From the NCBI GenBank assembly GCA_041401985.1, contig JAWKTE010000021.1:7379-71378 (forward strand): a DNA stretch of 64,000 nt, written 5' to 3'. The notes below the pieces were generated by a model. That model saw nothing but the letters and a program-made list of their open reading frames with translations, had not been told where the DNA came from and did no database searches. Source of the stretch: JACKHA01 sp041401985. Its GTDB lineage: Bacteria; Planctomycetota; Phycisphaerae; Phycisphaerales; UBA1924. Of the stretch, positions 1 to 8,074 are shown one piece after another. Numbering within the stretch: position 1 is the stretch's first letter; each line of letters opens with the position of its first letter. A program made the position numbers and the translations under genes.

Positions 1-177
1 CTGCAGCGGCAGACAGATCCGGGCCATCCGCTCGAAGTCCCGGGCCCGAACCGCGGCGTGCATGGCCCGCTCGCACAGGCGCTCGCACTCGAAGTACCGG
101 GTCTCGGCGAGCGCGCCGGAGGCCCGCTCCATCGTCTGGTCGATCAGGCTGGCCGAGGTTTGGCCGGCGGCGGGCAT
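1..177 (-). CDS. 5' end of a TPR-like protein (cut by window edge)
   Basis: The reverse strand reads open from an ATG at 177 to the window edge (59 codons), beginning MPAAGQTSASLIDQTMERAS and continuing with the helical, TPR-like segment FECERLCERAMHAAVRARDF. A TACGCT box ends 5 nt upstream of the ATG, the same arrangement seen at many genes here, which supports this start. Divergent from the peptidase gene at 314. The function cannot be told from this fragment; the TPR assignment is inferred from the spacing of A, L and aromatic residues. Confidence 0.6.
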   Translation of the reverse strand, partial: MPAAGQTSASLIDQTMERASGALAETRYFECERLCERAMHAAVRARDFERMARICLPLQ

Positions 178-182
178 GGGCA

Positions 183-188
183 AGCGTA
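183..188 (-). promoter_or_regulatory. TANNNT box, leaderless-type promoter
   Basis: TACGCT on the minus strand, 5 nt before the ATG at 177. No clear -35 hexamer and no Shine-Dalgarno sequence. Confidence 0.5.
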
Positions 189-301
189 GAAGCGACAGAG
201 GCGCGACCGCGAGGCCGCGGGAGTGCGTCGGGTGGGTGCCCGTTCACTCGGGGTCCCACGAACGAGGCTCCGACACGTGCCACCAGGCGCGGCTCGCGCG
301 A

Positions 302-307
302 TACGCT
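302..307 (+). promoter_or_regulatory. TANNNT box, leaderless-type promoter
   Basis: TACGCT ends 6 nt before the ATG at 314. There is no purine-rich ribosome site between it and the start. Confidence 0.55.
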
Positions 308-313
308 GGCCCC

Positions 314-1594
314 ATGTCCATCTCCCCCGACGACCGACGCCTCCACCTCGACTGGCTGACCGAACTGACCCAGACCCCCACCGCCGCGGGGCGGGAGTCG
401 CGCGTCATCGCCTGGATCGACCGCTGGCTCTCGGCCCGCCCCGGCCTGGCCTCGCGGCGCGACGCACACGCCAACATCGAGGTCTCACTGGCGATCCACG
501 CCGTCGACCCCGCCACCGGCCAGCCGAAGAGCACCAACGCCAAGAACCCGCCGGCCACTCTCTACTTCACGGCCCACCTCGACCACCCCGCCTTCGTCGT
601 CGAACGCATCGCCGACGACGGCTCCTTCACCCTCGAGTTCCGCGGCGGCGTCGGCGACGACTACTTCACCGACGCCCGCATCACCGCCATCACCAGCGAG
701 GACGAGGTTCTGCCCGCCCGCCTCACCGGCCCTGCCGATGGCCCGCAGGAGCCGCTCAAGCGATACACCGGCGTGCTCGACGACCCCTCGGCCGCGAATC
801 GCCTGCGCCCCGGCGACGTCGCTCGGTGGGACCTGCCCAGGGCCGAGATCGCCGACATCACGGCGGCCACCGCCGGCGGGGCGGGCGTCGCGGGCGATCG
901 CGTCGCCTGCCTGCACACCGACGCGTGCGACGACCTCGCCGCCGCCGCCGCCGCGCTCGCGGCGATGGACCTGCTGCTCCGCAAGGCCGAGCGTGGCGAG
1001 GCGATCCCCGACGTGCGCCTGCTCTTCACGCGGGGCGAGGAGGTCGGCTTCCTCGGCGCGATCGCGGCGTGCCGCGCCGGGTTCATGCCGGCTGGCTGCC
1101 GCATCATCGCGCTCGAAAACAGCCGCAGTTTCATCGACTCGCCCATCGGCGGCGGGCCGATCGTCCGCGTCGGCGACCGCGTGACGGTGTTCACGCCCTC
1201 GCTGACCGCGGCCATCGCCAAGCGCTGCGAGGAGATCGGCGGGGCCCAGCCGCTGGCCTCGCAGAAACTGTCGCAGGGCCCGGCGTGGAAGTGGCAGCGG
1301 AAACTCATGGCCGGCGGGGCGTGCGAGGCCTCGGTCTTCTGCGAGTTCGGCTACGAGGCGACCTGCGTGTGCCTGCCGCTGGGCAACTACCACAACATGG
1401 CCGACCTCGAAGCGGTCCAGGCCGAGCGGAACACCCGGCCCGCCCGCGTCGGGCGCGAGTTCATCGCGATCAGCGACTTCGAGGGCCTGGTGGACCTGCT
1501 GGTCGCCTGCGGCGAGCGCCTCGAAGCCAGCGGCAGGTTCATGGAGCGGATCGACCGGATCTGGGAGCGGCAAGGACGCATCCTGTCGGAATAG
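314..1594 (+). CDS. M42-type zinc aminopeptidase-like protein
   Basis: 426-residue putative metallopeptidase of the M42/M20 clan, likely cytosolic (no signal peptide). Candidate metal ligands occur in the family order: HLD at 88-90, D206/D207 in DACDD, the E242-E243 pair in RGEEVGFLG, E268 in ALENS, and H360 in GNYHN. The reading frame is open much further upstream, but the ATG at 314 has a TACGCT box 6 nt before it and begins the homologous part. It stands alone, followed by a repeat element. Substrate is unknown; family members trim peptides from the N-terminus. Confidence 0.75.
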   Translation: MSISPDDRRLHLDWLTELTQTPTAAGRESRVIAWIDRWLSARPGLASRRDAHANIEVSLAIHAVDPATGQPKSTNAKNPPATLYFTAHLDHPAFVVERIADDGSFTLEFRGGVGDDYFTDARITAITSEDEVLPARLTGPADGPQEPLKRYTGVLDDPSAANRLRPGDVARWDLPRAEIADITAATAGGAGVAGDRVACLHTDACDDLAAAAAALAAMDLLLRKAERGEAIPDVRLLFTRGEEVGFLGAIAACRAGFMPAGCRIIALENSRSFIDSPIGGGPIVRVGDRVTVFTPSLTAAIAKRCEEIGGAQPLASQKLSQGPAWKWQRKLMAGGACEASVFCEFGYEATCVCLPLGNYHNMADLEAVQAERNTRPARVGREFIAISDFEGLVDLLVACGERLEASGRFMERIDRIWERQGRILSE

Positions 1595-1630
1595 CACCTC
1601 GCGCCACGTCGCGTCTTCCTTTCTTCAATC

Positions 1631-1852
1631 GCGCGCGAGCCGGGGCGTCCCCGCCCCGGACCCGACACCCGCCTGCGCCCCCCACCCCGCCGGGTGGCAC
1701 GCCCACGCACAGCGCGGGCGTGGAGTATCGCCCGTGCGCATGTCCACGCCCGCGCCCCGCGTTGGCCTCAAGGAACATCGAGCCATCCTGTGCGGGGCGT
1801 GGGCGTGCCACCCTTCGGAAACCGGGGCGGGGACGCCCCGGCTCGCGCGCGG
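1631..1852. repeat. composite palindromic element, copy 1 (A-B-B'-A')
   Basis: Hairpin A (CCGGGGCG-TCCC-CGCCCCGG) is at 1640-1659 and its inverted copy at 1822-1841. Between them lie hairpin B (ggtggcacgcccacgc..gcgggcgtgg, about 1690-1724) and a diverged inverted B (1743-1812). The element fills the space between the peptidase and aminotransferase genes, and no gene is seen in it. Confidence 0.8.
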
Positions 1853-1882
1853 GCGCGGAGGCACGCCCCGCACTCCGCGCGG

Positions 1883-1888
1883 TACGCT
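1883..1888 (+). promoter_or_regulatory. TANNNT box, leaderless-type promoter
   Basis: TACGCT ends 6 nt before the ATG at 1895. Confidence 0.55.
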
Positions 1889-1894
1889 GCGGGC

Positions 1895-3253
1895 ATGCCA
1901 CACTCACGCCGCCACTTCCTCGCTGCCGCGCCCGGCGCCGCCGGCCTGGCGATGCTCGCCAGCCCCGCCCTGGCCCGCCACGCCACCCTCGAACACCGCG
2001 CCGCGGACATCGCCCGCGAACTCAAGGCCGACAAACGCGGCCCCGCGGACACCGCCGACGACGACGCCTTCTGGTCGCAGGTCGCCCGCGCCTTCACCAT
2101 CGACCGCTCGGTCATCAACCTCAACAACGGCGGCGTCAGCCCCTCGCCCGGCTTCGTGCAGGAGGCCATGAAACGCCACCTGGACTTCTCCAACACCGCC
2201 CCGCCGCCGTACGCCCTGTGGCAGGTGCTCGAGCCCCAGAAAGAAGGCACGCGCCGGGCCCTGGCCCAGCAGTTCGGAGCCGACGCGGAAGAACTGGCCA
2301 TCACCCGCAACGCCTCCGAGTCGCTGCAGGTCCTCCAGCAGGGCCTCGACCTGGCCCCCGGCGACGAGGTGCTCACGACCACCGCCGACTACCCCCGCAT
2401 GCTCACCACCTTCGAGCAGCGCGAGCGACGCGAGGGCATCCGCCTCGTCCGATTCCAGATCCCCGTGCCCGCGAGCGATCCGGCGGAGATCGTCCGGCGT
2501 TTCGAGGCCCACATCACGCCCAGGACCCGCCTCATCCTCTGCAGCCGCGTCGTGTTCCTCACCGGCGGCGCGTTGCCCGTGCGCGAGATCTGCGACCTGG
2601 GCCGGGGTCGCGGCATCCCGGTCATCGTCGACGCCGCCCACTCCTTCGCCCACCTCGACGAACGCATCTCCGACCTGGGCTGCGACTTCCTCGGCACCTC
2701 GCTGCACAAGTGGCTCTTCGCCCCCCACGGCACCGGGCTGCTCTACGTCAAACGCGACCGCATCAAGGACGTCTGGCCCCTCATGGCCGCGGCCGAGAAG
2801 CAGACCGACGACATCCGCAAGTTCGAGGAGATCGGCACGCACCCCGCGGCCAACCACCTGGCCATCGCCGAGGCCCTGACCTTCCACGACGGCATCGGAA
2901 GTAGCCGCAAGTTCGCCCGCATGGTCCACCTCCGCGACCTCTGGGCCCACACGCTGCTCGACCACCCGCGCCACGCCAGCCGCGTCAACCTGCAAACCAG
3001 CCTCGAACCAGGCCTGGCCGGCGGCATCGCCACGGTCGACTTCGAGGGCCTCGAACCCCGCGAACTCCAGTCCTGGCTCTGGAGCACGCGGCGCATCTTC
3101 ACCGTCGCCATCGCCGACGGCGCCGAGACGCCAGAACCCCTCCGCCACAACGTCCGCGGCCTGCGCATCTCCCCCAGCGTCTACACCACACCACGCGAGA
3201 TCGAACGCTTCGTCGACGCCATCCAGCACGCCCTGGACCACGGCGTCGCCTGA
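1895..3253 (+). CDS. class V aminotransferase, Tat-exported
   Basis: 452-residue PLP enzyme of the class V (isopenicillin-N epimerase-like / cysteine desulfurase fold) family. The N-terminus SRRHFLAAA followed by a hydrophobic stretch to ASPALA is a twin-arginine export signal, so the folded holoenzyme probably acts outside the cytoplasm. D246 in VIVDAAHS and K272 in SLHKW are the expected PLP-binding Asp and Schiff-base Lys. The ATG at 1895 was chosen because the Tat signal begins there and a TACGCT box sits 6 nt upstream; the open frame extends back into the repeat element. It is flanked by copies 1 and 2 of that element. Substrate unknown. Confidence 0.85.
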   Translation: MPHSRRHFLAAAPGAAGLAMLASPALARHATLEHRAADIARELKADKRGPADTADDDAFWSQVARAFTIDRSVINLNNGGVSPSPGFVQEAMKRHLDFSNTAPPPYALWQVLEPQKEGTRRALAQQFGADAEELAITRNASESLQVLQQGLDLAPGDEVLTTTADYPRMLTTFEQRERREGIRLVRFQIPVPASDPAEIVRRFEAHITPRTRLILCSRVVFLTGGALPVREICDLGRGRGIPVIVDAAHSFAHLDERISDLGCDFLGTSLHKWLFAPHGTGLLYVKRDRIKDVWPLMAAAEKQTDDIRKFEEIGTHPAANHLAIAEALTFHDGIGSSRKFARMVHLRDLWAHTLLDHPRHASRVNLQTSLEPGLAGGIATVDFEGLEPRELQSWLWSTRRIFTVAIADGAETPEPLRHNVRGLRISPSVYTTPREIERFVDAIQHALDHGVA

Positions 3254-3268
3254 GCCCGCTACCCAGAC

Positions 3269-3459
3269 GCGCGCGAGCCAAACGCGCGCGAGCCGGGGCG
3301 TCCCCGCCCCGGTCCGCTCGGGTGGCACGTCCACGCCTCGCGCCAATCGAGCCCAACACCGCAAACAGGCCCACCGCGAGGCGCGGGCGTGGCTTCCACC
3401 ATCCAACCCGCGTCCGCCAACAAGCGTCCACGCCCGCGCTCCTCGTGGGCGTGCCACCC
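3269..3459. repeat. composite palindromic element, copy 2 (A-B-B', no A')
   Basis: Begins with a partial gcgcgcgagcc duplicate, then hairpin A at 3293-3312, hairpin B arms at about 3318-3340 and 3375-3392, and an inverted B end (gcccgcgct..gtgggcgtgccaccc) at 3424-3459. The closing inverted A present in the other three copies is missing. It starts 16 nt after the aminotransferase stop codon. Confidence 0.75.
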
Positions 3460-3481
3460 TCAACAAGCCCATCGTCGGCGC

Positions 3482-3487
3482 TACCAT
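3482..3487 (+). promoter_or_regulatory. TANNNT box, leaderless-type promoter
   Basis: TACCAT ends 6 nt before an ATG at 3494. This is the main reason for placing the lipA start at 3494 rather than 3721. Confidence 0.45.
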
Positions 3488-3574
3488 CCCCCAATGTCCT
3501 TTGACGCCCAACCCGTTGCCGGAACTGGCCTGCGCCCGGCCGCCCAGCCGCCCGCGAGCCCGACCGACGCCACC

Positions 3575-3602
3575 GACCCCACGCTCGCGCGTGGGGCTCT
3601 GC
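3575..3602. repeat. CCCCACGC/GCGTGGGG hairpin repeat, copy 1
   Basis: CCCCACGC-TCGC-GCGTGGGG followed by CTCTGCC, inside the N-terminal region of lipA. The same unit, inverted, is at 57062-57094, where only the loop differs (TGGC). Confidence 0.6.
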
Positions 3603-4404
3603 CAAACGCCTCGCGCCTGCCTCCCCCACCGCCATCGCCCGCACGCTGGCCCGCCACCCCCGCCCCGCCGGCGGCGACCCCCTGCGCTCCGCCGGGCGTC
3701 CGCTCGTCTCGCTGACCTCCATGGTCCTGAACAACAGCGACGGCCCGCAGCAGACCCTCGCCCGGCGCAAGCCGCCGTGGCTCAAGGCCAAGGTCCCGGG
3801 CGGCGAGGGCTACAACCGCCTCAAGAACATCATGCAGACCCACCGCCTCCACACCGTGTGCGAGGAGGCCGGCTGCCCCAACATGGGCGAGTGCTGGTCG
3901 CGCGGCGTCGCCACCATCATGATCCTGGGCGACACCTGCACCCGCGCCTGCGGGTTCTGCAACGTCAAGACGGGCCGCCCGAACACAATCGACCGCGACG
4001 AGCCCCGGCGCGTGGCCGAGAGCCTCGCCCTCATGGGCCTCAAGCACGTGGTCATCACCAGCGTGAACCGCGACGAACTCTCCGACGGCGGCGCGGGCAT
4101 CTGGGCGGAGACCATCATCCGCACGAAAAACGCCTGCCCGAACATGAGCGTCGAGGTGCTGATCCCCGACTTCGAGGGCGACTGGGGCGCCCTGCAGATG
4201 GTCATCGACGCCAGACCCCACATCATCAACCACAACCTCGAGACCGTCCGGCGGATGTACCCCGCGGTCCGCCCTCGGCCAGTCTTCGACCGCTCGCTCG
4301 AACTCTTGCGCCGCGTCAAGGAGGCCGGCATGGTCGCCAAAACCGGCATCATGGTTCGGCATCGGCGAACGCGACGACGAGGTGCTCCGGGCTGATGGCG
4401 AGGT

Positions 4405-4550
4405 GAGGGGCGACGAAAGTCGCAACTCGAGGAAGGGACCAAGGGCCGAGGGGCGAAGGGTCAAAGGGACCCATGAGGCCCGAAACCCGCGACAACGCCC
4501 CACCCCATCCCTCTGCCCCTTCGCCCCTCGGCCCCTCCGCCCCTTCTTCC
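4405..4550. repeat. inverted-repeat insertion in lipA
   Basis: Arms GGGCCGAGGGGCGAAGGG (4443-4460) and its exact reverse complement (4517-4534), 56 nt apart, within a longer gaggggcgaaggg-type purine block and its pyrimidine mirror. A single-arm relative lies at 52194-52245. It replaces about 15-20 bases expected in lipA between the GERDDEVL and CDILTIGQ motifs. Confidence 0.65.
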
Positions 4551-4773
4551 GACTCCTGCGACATCCTCACCATCGGCCAGTACCTCCAGCCGACGCGGAA
4601 CCACCTGCCGATCGACCGCTGGGTGACGCCCGAGCAGTTCGGGCTGTACCGCGAGCAGGGCCTGGCCGCGGGGTTCAAGGTGGTCGAGTCCGGCCCGCTG
4701 GTGCGATCGTCCTACCACGCGGACCACCAGGCGGACGTGCTGAGCACGATCGAGGCGGAGCGGGGGCGGGCCA

Positions 4774-5110
4774 GTGGCGAAGTTCGATGACTCACTTCGA
4801 GGCTACGCCTACAAGATCCATCACGAGACGGATTCCAGTGCCGGTATTGCGGCCTGGATTGCTCGACGTGGCCGCTGTGGCTCTGGCTCTCGGTTGACCA
4901 CCTGCTTCCCAAGGGGCACCCGCGGCGTGAAGAGCCGTCATTCAAAGTGACGGCGTGCATGTTCTGTAACACGGCCGACAATCGATACCTTGAGAAACCG
5001 AATCGAACTGGAACCGACTGGGACTCACTGAACCCGGAGATGCTCGTCGAACGCTGCCGCGTCGGTCGAGAAGGCGCGTGCGTCGTACAAGCAGTTCTGG
5101 GAGAAGCACG
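4774..5110 (+). pseudogene. HNH endonuclease remnant
   Basis: Begins with GTG (VAKFDDSLRGYAY), overlapping the lipA stop codon. After a frameshift near 4825 the next frame reads RDGFQCRYCGLDC, SVDHLLPKGHP and ACMFCNTADNRYL, a typical HNH nuclease core with two CxxC zinc pairs and the central DH. A further shift near 5065 is needed to continue into KARASYKQFWEKHVNP. HNH proteins of this short type often cut DNA or sit beside toxin-antitoxin genes. With two frameshifts it is unlikely to be functional as sequenced. Confidence 0.55.
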
Positions 5111-5205
5111 TAAACCCGGCCCGTCCCGCGCGACATCCCGATCCCGCAGCCGACCACGCCGACGCCAACCGACGCGGAGCTCGCCCGATCTCGCCCTCAC
5201 CCGCG

Positions 5206-5494
5206 AGCAGCACGCCCATCGCCCGGCCGTTCGACGAGGCGACGTGGCGCAAAGCGACAGCCATCGCTCTCCGGTACTCGCTTGTGATCTCGCCCGATGA
5301 GGAACTTGTGTTCTTCGGCCGAACGCTGGAACTCCCACTCGCCAGGCGATGGAGCGACGATCGAAGCGTGCGCGAGGTCTACCCTCGAAGCCACCGCGTG
5401 CGCCGTGGCCACCATTCTGGAGGCCGGTGACACGCCTCCCGCTCCCGAACACGACGGTGGACAATCGGATTCCCCCAATCCGCCTCCGCGCTGA
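5206..5494 (+). pseudogene. HicB-like antitoxin remnant
   Basis: In the same frame as the end of the HNH remnant the sequence reads ARPFDEATWRKATAIALRYS then LVISPDEELVFFGRTLELP. A shift near 5325 gives GDGATIEACARSTLEATACA and VATILEAGDTPPAPEHDG to the stop at 5494. This pattern (WxKAxxIAxxYxxVIxPDE..FGRxLELP..GDGATxxxC..LEAGxxPPxP) fits small HicB-type antitoxin-like proteins. No separate ATG is visible, so the HNH and HicB parts could once have been fused or the start has been lost. No HicA toxin is adjacent. Confidence 0.5.
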
Positions 5495-5521
5495 GCCACT
5501 CCAAGAGGCATCGCCTCCCGC

Positions 5522-5527
5522 TACATT
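5522..5527 (+). promoter_or_regulatory. TANNNT box, leaderless-type promoter
   Basis: TACATT ends 6 nt before the ATG at 5534, followed by CCCCCC. Confidence 0.6.
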
Positions 5528-5533
5528 CCCCCC

Positions 5534-6730
5534 ATGCCCCGCCCAGCCCTCCCCGCACACGCCAGCGACGCCGGCATGTACCTCGGCATCGCCCTCATGT
5601 TCGGCTCCATGGGGCCCATGATCGGCCTGCTCCAGACACCCGCCGCCGGCTGGAGCATCGCGCTGGTGCTCACGGCCCTGTCGGGCTCGCTCGCCACCGG
5701 CTGGGCCTTCATGTTCCAGCGACGCCGCTGGTGGTTCCTCCTGCTCATCCCCCTGATCCTCTTCCCGATCTTCGGCATCCCCGCCCTCATGCGCCTCATC
5801 TGGGAGTGGCCCGTCATGCGCCTCGGCACCGGCATGTCCGAGACCGCCCGGCGCATCACGTTGATCGCCATGGCCATCACCTGGATCTCGCTCGGCTTCA
5901 CGATCATCGTCCGCTACATCGCCCGCATCGAGCGCGGCGGCGCCCGCGCCAAGGCCGAACTCGCCCTGGCCGCCCAGATCCACGCCTCCCTCGTGCCCGC
6001 CATCGACACGGCGTGGGGCCCGCTCCGCGTGCTCGGCTCGTCCGACCCCTCCGGCGCCATGGGCGGCGACCTCATCGACGCCGTCGCCACCGACGACCGC
6101 CTCGACCTCTTTCTGGCCGACGTCTCGGGTCACGGCGTGCGGGCCGGCGTGGTCATGGGCATGCTCAAAGCCATGCTCCGCACCGCCCTGCGCGAGGGCG
6201 GCGAGCCGTCGCACCACCTCTCGACCCTCAACCAGGTGCTCGCCGAACTCTGCGAGCCGTCCATGTTCGCCACCGGTGTGTGGATCCGGTTCTCACGCGC
6301 CGAGCCAGCGTCCGGCGAGCCCGCCCAGTCGCGCAACTGCATCACGGCCCAGGTCGTCGTCGCGGGCCACCCGCCCGTCCTTCTCGTTCGCCGCCTCGCG
6401 ACCCCGACCGAGCAGCAAGCCTGCGAACTCCTCGGCGGCGACAGCCTCCCGCTCGGCGTCGTCCCCGCCGAGCCCTTCGCCGCCCGCACGATCACGCTCG
6501 CGCCCGGCGACACCCTCGTGCTCTACACCGACGGCCTCACCGAGGCCGCCGACCGCGACGCCCGCCAACTCGGCATCGAGGGCCTGTCCGACCTCATCGC
6601 CCGAACCGACCTCTCCGATCCAAGCCGCGCCCGGCGCGACATCCTCGCCTCGATCCGCGCGACGCGGACCAGCGAGGACGATCAGACACTCGTCATTGTC
6701 CGATGCGCCAAGCCCGAGCCGCGAGTGTGA
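5534..6730 (+). CDS. membrane PP2C/SpoIIE-type serine phosphatase
   Basis: 398 residues. About four hydrophobic segments in residues 15-130 (one after FQRRRWW is rich in L, I and F) anchor a cytoplasmic SpoIIE phosphatase domain from about 140. Metal-binding acids are visible: GGDLIDA (D179), ADVSGHG (D196) and YTDGLTEA near 333, with ASEDDQTL-like acids at the end. Proteins of this class dephosphorylate anti-sigma-factor antagonists in partner-switching stress pathways. No sigma factor, anti-sigma or STAS gene is next to it, so the target is elsewhere. Start chosen from the TACATT box 6 nt upstream. Confidence 0.88.
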   Translation: MPRPALPAHASDAGMYLGIALMFGSMGPMIGLLQTPAAGWSIALVLTALSGSLATGWAFMFQRRRWWFLLLIPLILFPIFGIPALMRLIWEWPVMRLGTGMSETARRITLIAMAITWISLGFTIIVRYIARIERGGARAKAELALAAQIHASLVPAIDTAWGPLRVLGSSDPSGAMGGDLIDAVATDDRLDLFLADVSGHGVRAGVVMGMLKAMLRTALREGGEPSHHLSTLNQVLAELCEPSMFATGVWIRFSRAEPASGEPAQSRNCITAQVVVAGHPPVLLVRRLATPTEQQACELLGGDSLPLGVVPAEPFAARTITLAPGDTLVLYTDGLTEAADRDARQLGIEGLSDLIARTDLSDPSRARRDILASIRATRTSEDDQTLVIVRCAKPEPRV

Positions 6731-6884
6731 CCCGCGACCAGTCTCGGCGTGTGGTTCGAGCAACGCCGCCGTGCCATCAGACGTGGCAATGAACGCCTGA
6801 TGCGATCGACCGCCACGATGTCTCCACCAGCCGCTCCGAGCCGCCGCCGGCAGCACGCCGCGTCAGCCGCGTCCCGCGCGGGCC

Positions 6885-7859
6885 TCACACCCCCGCCTCA
6901 ACCCCGTTCGCCACCACCACCTCCCCCGCCCCATACTGCCCCGGCGTCAGCCCCGTCAGCCGCCGGAACGCACGCGTGAAGTGCGACTGGTCGAAGAACC
7001 CGACCCGTCCCGCCACGACCCGCGGCGTCACGCCCTCCCGCAGCAACTCGCGCGCACGCTTGATCCGCAGGTCCGTCAGGTACTCGCGAGGCGACATCCG
7101 CGTCGCCGCCTTGAACGTCCGCTGCAAGTAGAACGGGCTCACCCCGACCAGGTCCGACAGCCGGTCCAGGCTCGCCGACTCGGTCAGGTTCTGGGCCAGG
7201 TGCTCGCGCACCACCCGGATCCGGCGCGGCTCGCGGGCGCTCTCGCCCGCCTCCGGCGTCGCGTGCCTCAGCACCAGTTCCCGCAGCAACGCCCGCAGCG
7301 CCTCGCACTCGTGCTTCGGATCGGGCAAGGCCATCAGGCGTTCGTGCAGAACCCCGAACGCCGCGCTCAGCGCCGGGTCCTGGACGATCGGACGCTGGAA
7401 CACCGGCATCGCCAGCGTCCCCGCGTCGACGCCGTTCCACGCGGCCCCCGCGATACCCATCACCGCCTTGGGCACGACGATCGACCGGTACCGCACCGGC
7501 ACGCCGTCGGTCGCCCCGCCGCAGTGCGGCACGCCGGGCCCGATGACCACCAGCGCGCCGCCCTCGGCCCGCCACACGCGGTCGCCCGCCAGGAACGCGC
7601 TCCGCCCCGCCTCGATCCGCACGATCGTGTACTCGTCGTGCGAGTGGACCGGGAAGGCCCCGCCGGCCAGCCCGCCTCGGGCCGCGGGCTTTACCCCCGC
7701 CTGCGCGCAGAGCAACTCGATCCCGCCAAGGCAGGCGATCCGACGGAACGTGCTTCGAACATCGCTGTGACGGCTTGCCCGGGCCGGCCGGCTCGTTGGA
7801 GCCCGCCCGCCCTCGCCGTCCACCGCACCAGTGCCCCCACGGGTGGCAGTGGTGTCCAT
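6885..7859 (-). CDS. AraC-family transcriptional regulator
   Basis: 324 residues. An N-terminal cupin-type sensing domain (HSHDEYTIVRIEAG..GDRVWRAEGGALVVIGPGVPH) is followed by two helix-turn-helix motifs from about 215 to 315: ASLDRLSDLVGVSPFYLQRT and VAGRVGFFDQSHFTRAFRRL, ending with the TPGQY signature. GGGAGG lies 7 nt before the ATG. A perfect palindrome TTGGTACCAA is 41 nt upstream and may be its own operator. The neighbours do not suggest a target; some relatives control amino-acid exporters. Confidence 0.88.
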   Translation of the reverse strand: MDTTATRGGTGAVDGEGGRAPTSRPARASRHSDVRSTFRRIACLGGIELLCAQAGVKPAARGGLAGGAFPVHSHDEYTIVRIEAGRSAFLAGDRVWRAEGGALVVIGPGVPHCGGATDGVPVRYRSIVVPKAVMGIAGAAWNGVDAGTLAMPVFQRPIVQDPALSAAFGVLHERLMALPDPKHECEALRALLRELVLRHATPEAGESAREPRRIRVVREHLAQNLTESASLDRLSDLVGVSPFYLQRTFKAATRMSPREYLTDLRIKRARELLREGVTPRVVAGRVGFFDQSHFTRAFRRLTGLTPGQYGAGEVVVANGVEAGV

Positions 7860-7899
7860 GTGGTGGCCTCCCGCGCCCCGCGCGTGGCCCCCCTACCCG

Positions 7900-7909
7900 T
7901 TGGTACCAA
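7900..7909. promoter_or_regulatory. palindrome upstream of the AraC gene
   Basis: TTGGTACCAA, a perfect 10-bp palindrome 41 nt before the AraC start and just beside a minus-strand TACATT box. Possible operator. Confidence 0.3.
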
Positions 7910-8013
7910 TGTACGAACTCGCGGCCCTCATTGCACGCCGCCCGCTTGTACCGGATTGCTCGGATCGCGGCCCCGTGCAATCCCCAGGGCCCCCGAGCGT
8001 TTTGGGGCTTCCA

Positions 8014-8051
8014 CCGATACCGACGCCGATACCGACGCCGATACCGACGCC
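8014..8051. repeat. 12-bp tandem repeat
   Basis: Three copies of ccgataccgacg between the AraC regulator and the 3' end of the hotdog gene. Each copy holds CGATAC, which is also the half-site of the operator at 14568-14594. Confidence 0.7.
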
Positions 8052-8074
8052 GGCACCCGCCGCCGCCCGCGGCG

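Larger units (their letters stand above)
3494..4790 (+). pseudogene. lipA: lipoyl synthase, interrupted by frameshifts and repeats
   Basis: Radical-SAM enzyme that inserts two sulfurs into octanoyl groups to make lipoyl cofactors. The conserved core reads from 3721: auxiliary cluster motif CEEAGCPNMGEC, radical-SAM motif CTRACGFC, then TSVNRDEL and NHNLETV. Frame 1 breaks near 4354: GERDDEVL continues in frame 2, an extra G near 4391 shifts again, and a block of about 150 bp carrying an inverted GGCCGAGGGGCGAAGGG repeat separates it from the conserved C-terminus CDILTIGQYLQPT..RSSYHAD (frame 3, stop 4790). A TANNNT-preceded ATG at 3494 starts a different frame that may be the original N-terminus, broken near 3590 beside another hairpin repeat. 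As written it cannot give a full protein. It is either decayed or mis-assembled. Confidence 0.7.

Noticed and set aside
223..2904. 893-residue plus-strand open frame
   Set aside because: Arg/Pro-rich shadow of the peptidase and aminotransferase genes in another frame. Other long frames of this type (for example 42166-44088 minus, 60066-62516 minus, 15503-18091 minus) were left out for the same reason.
5206..5494. Intact toxin-antitoxin pair
   Set aside because: No start codon, a frameshift in the HicB-like part, and no HicA-type toxin gene.
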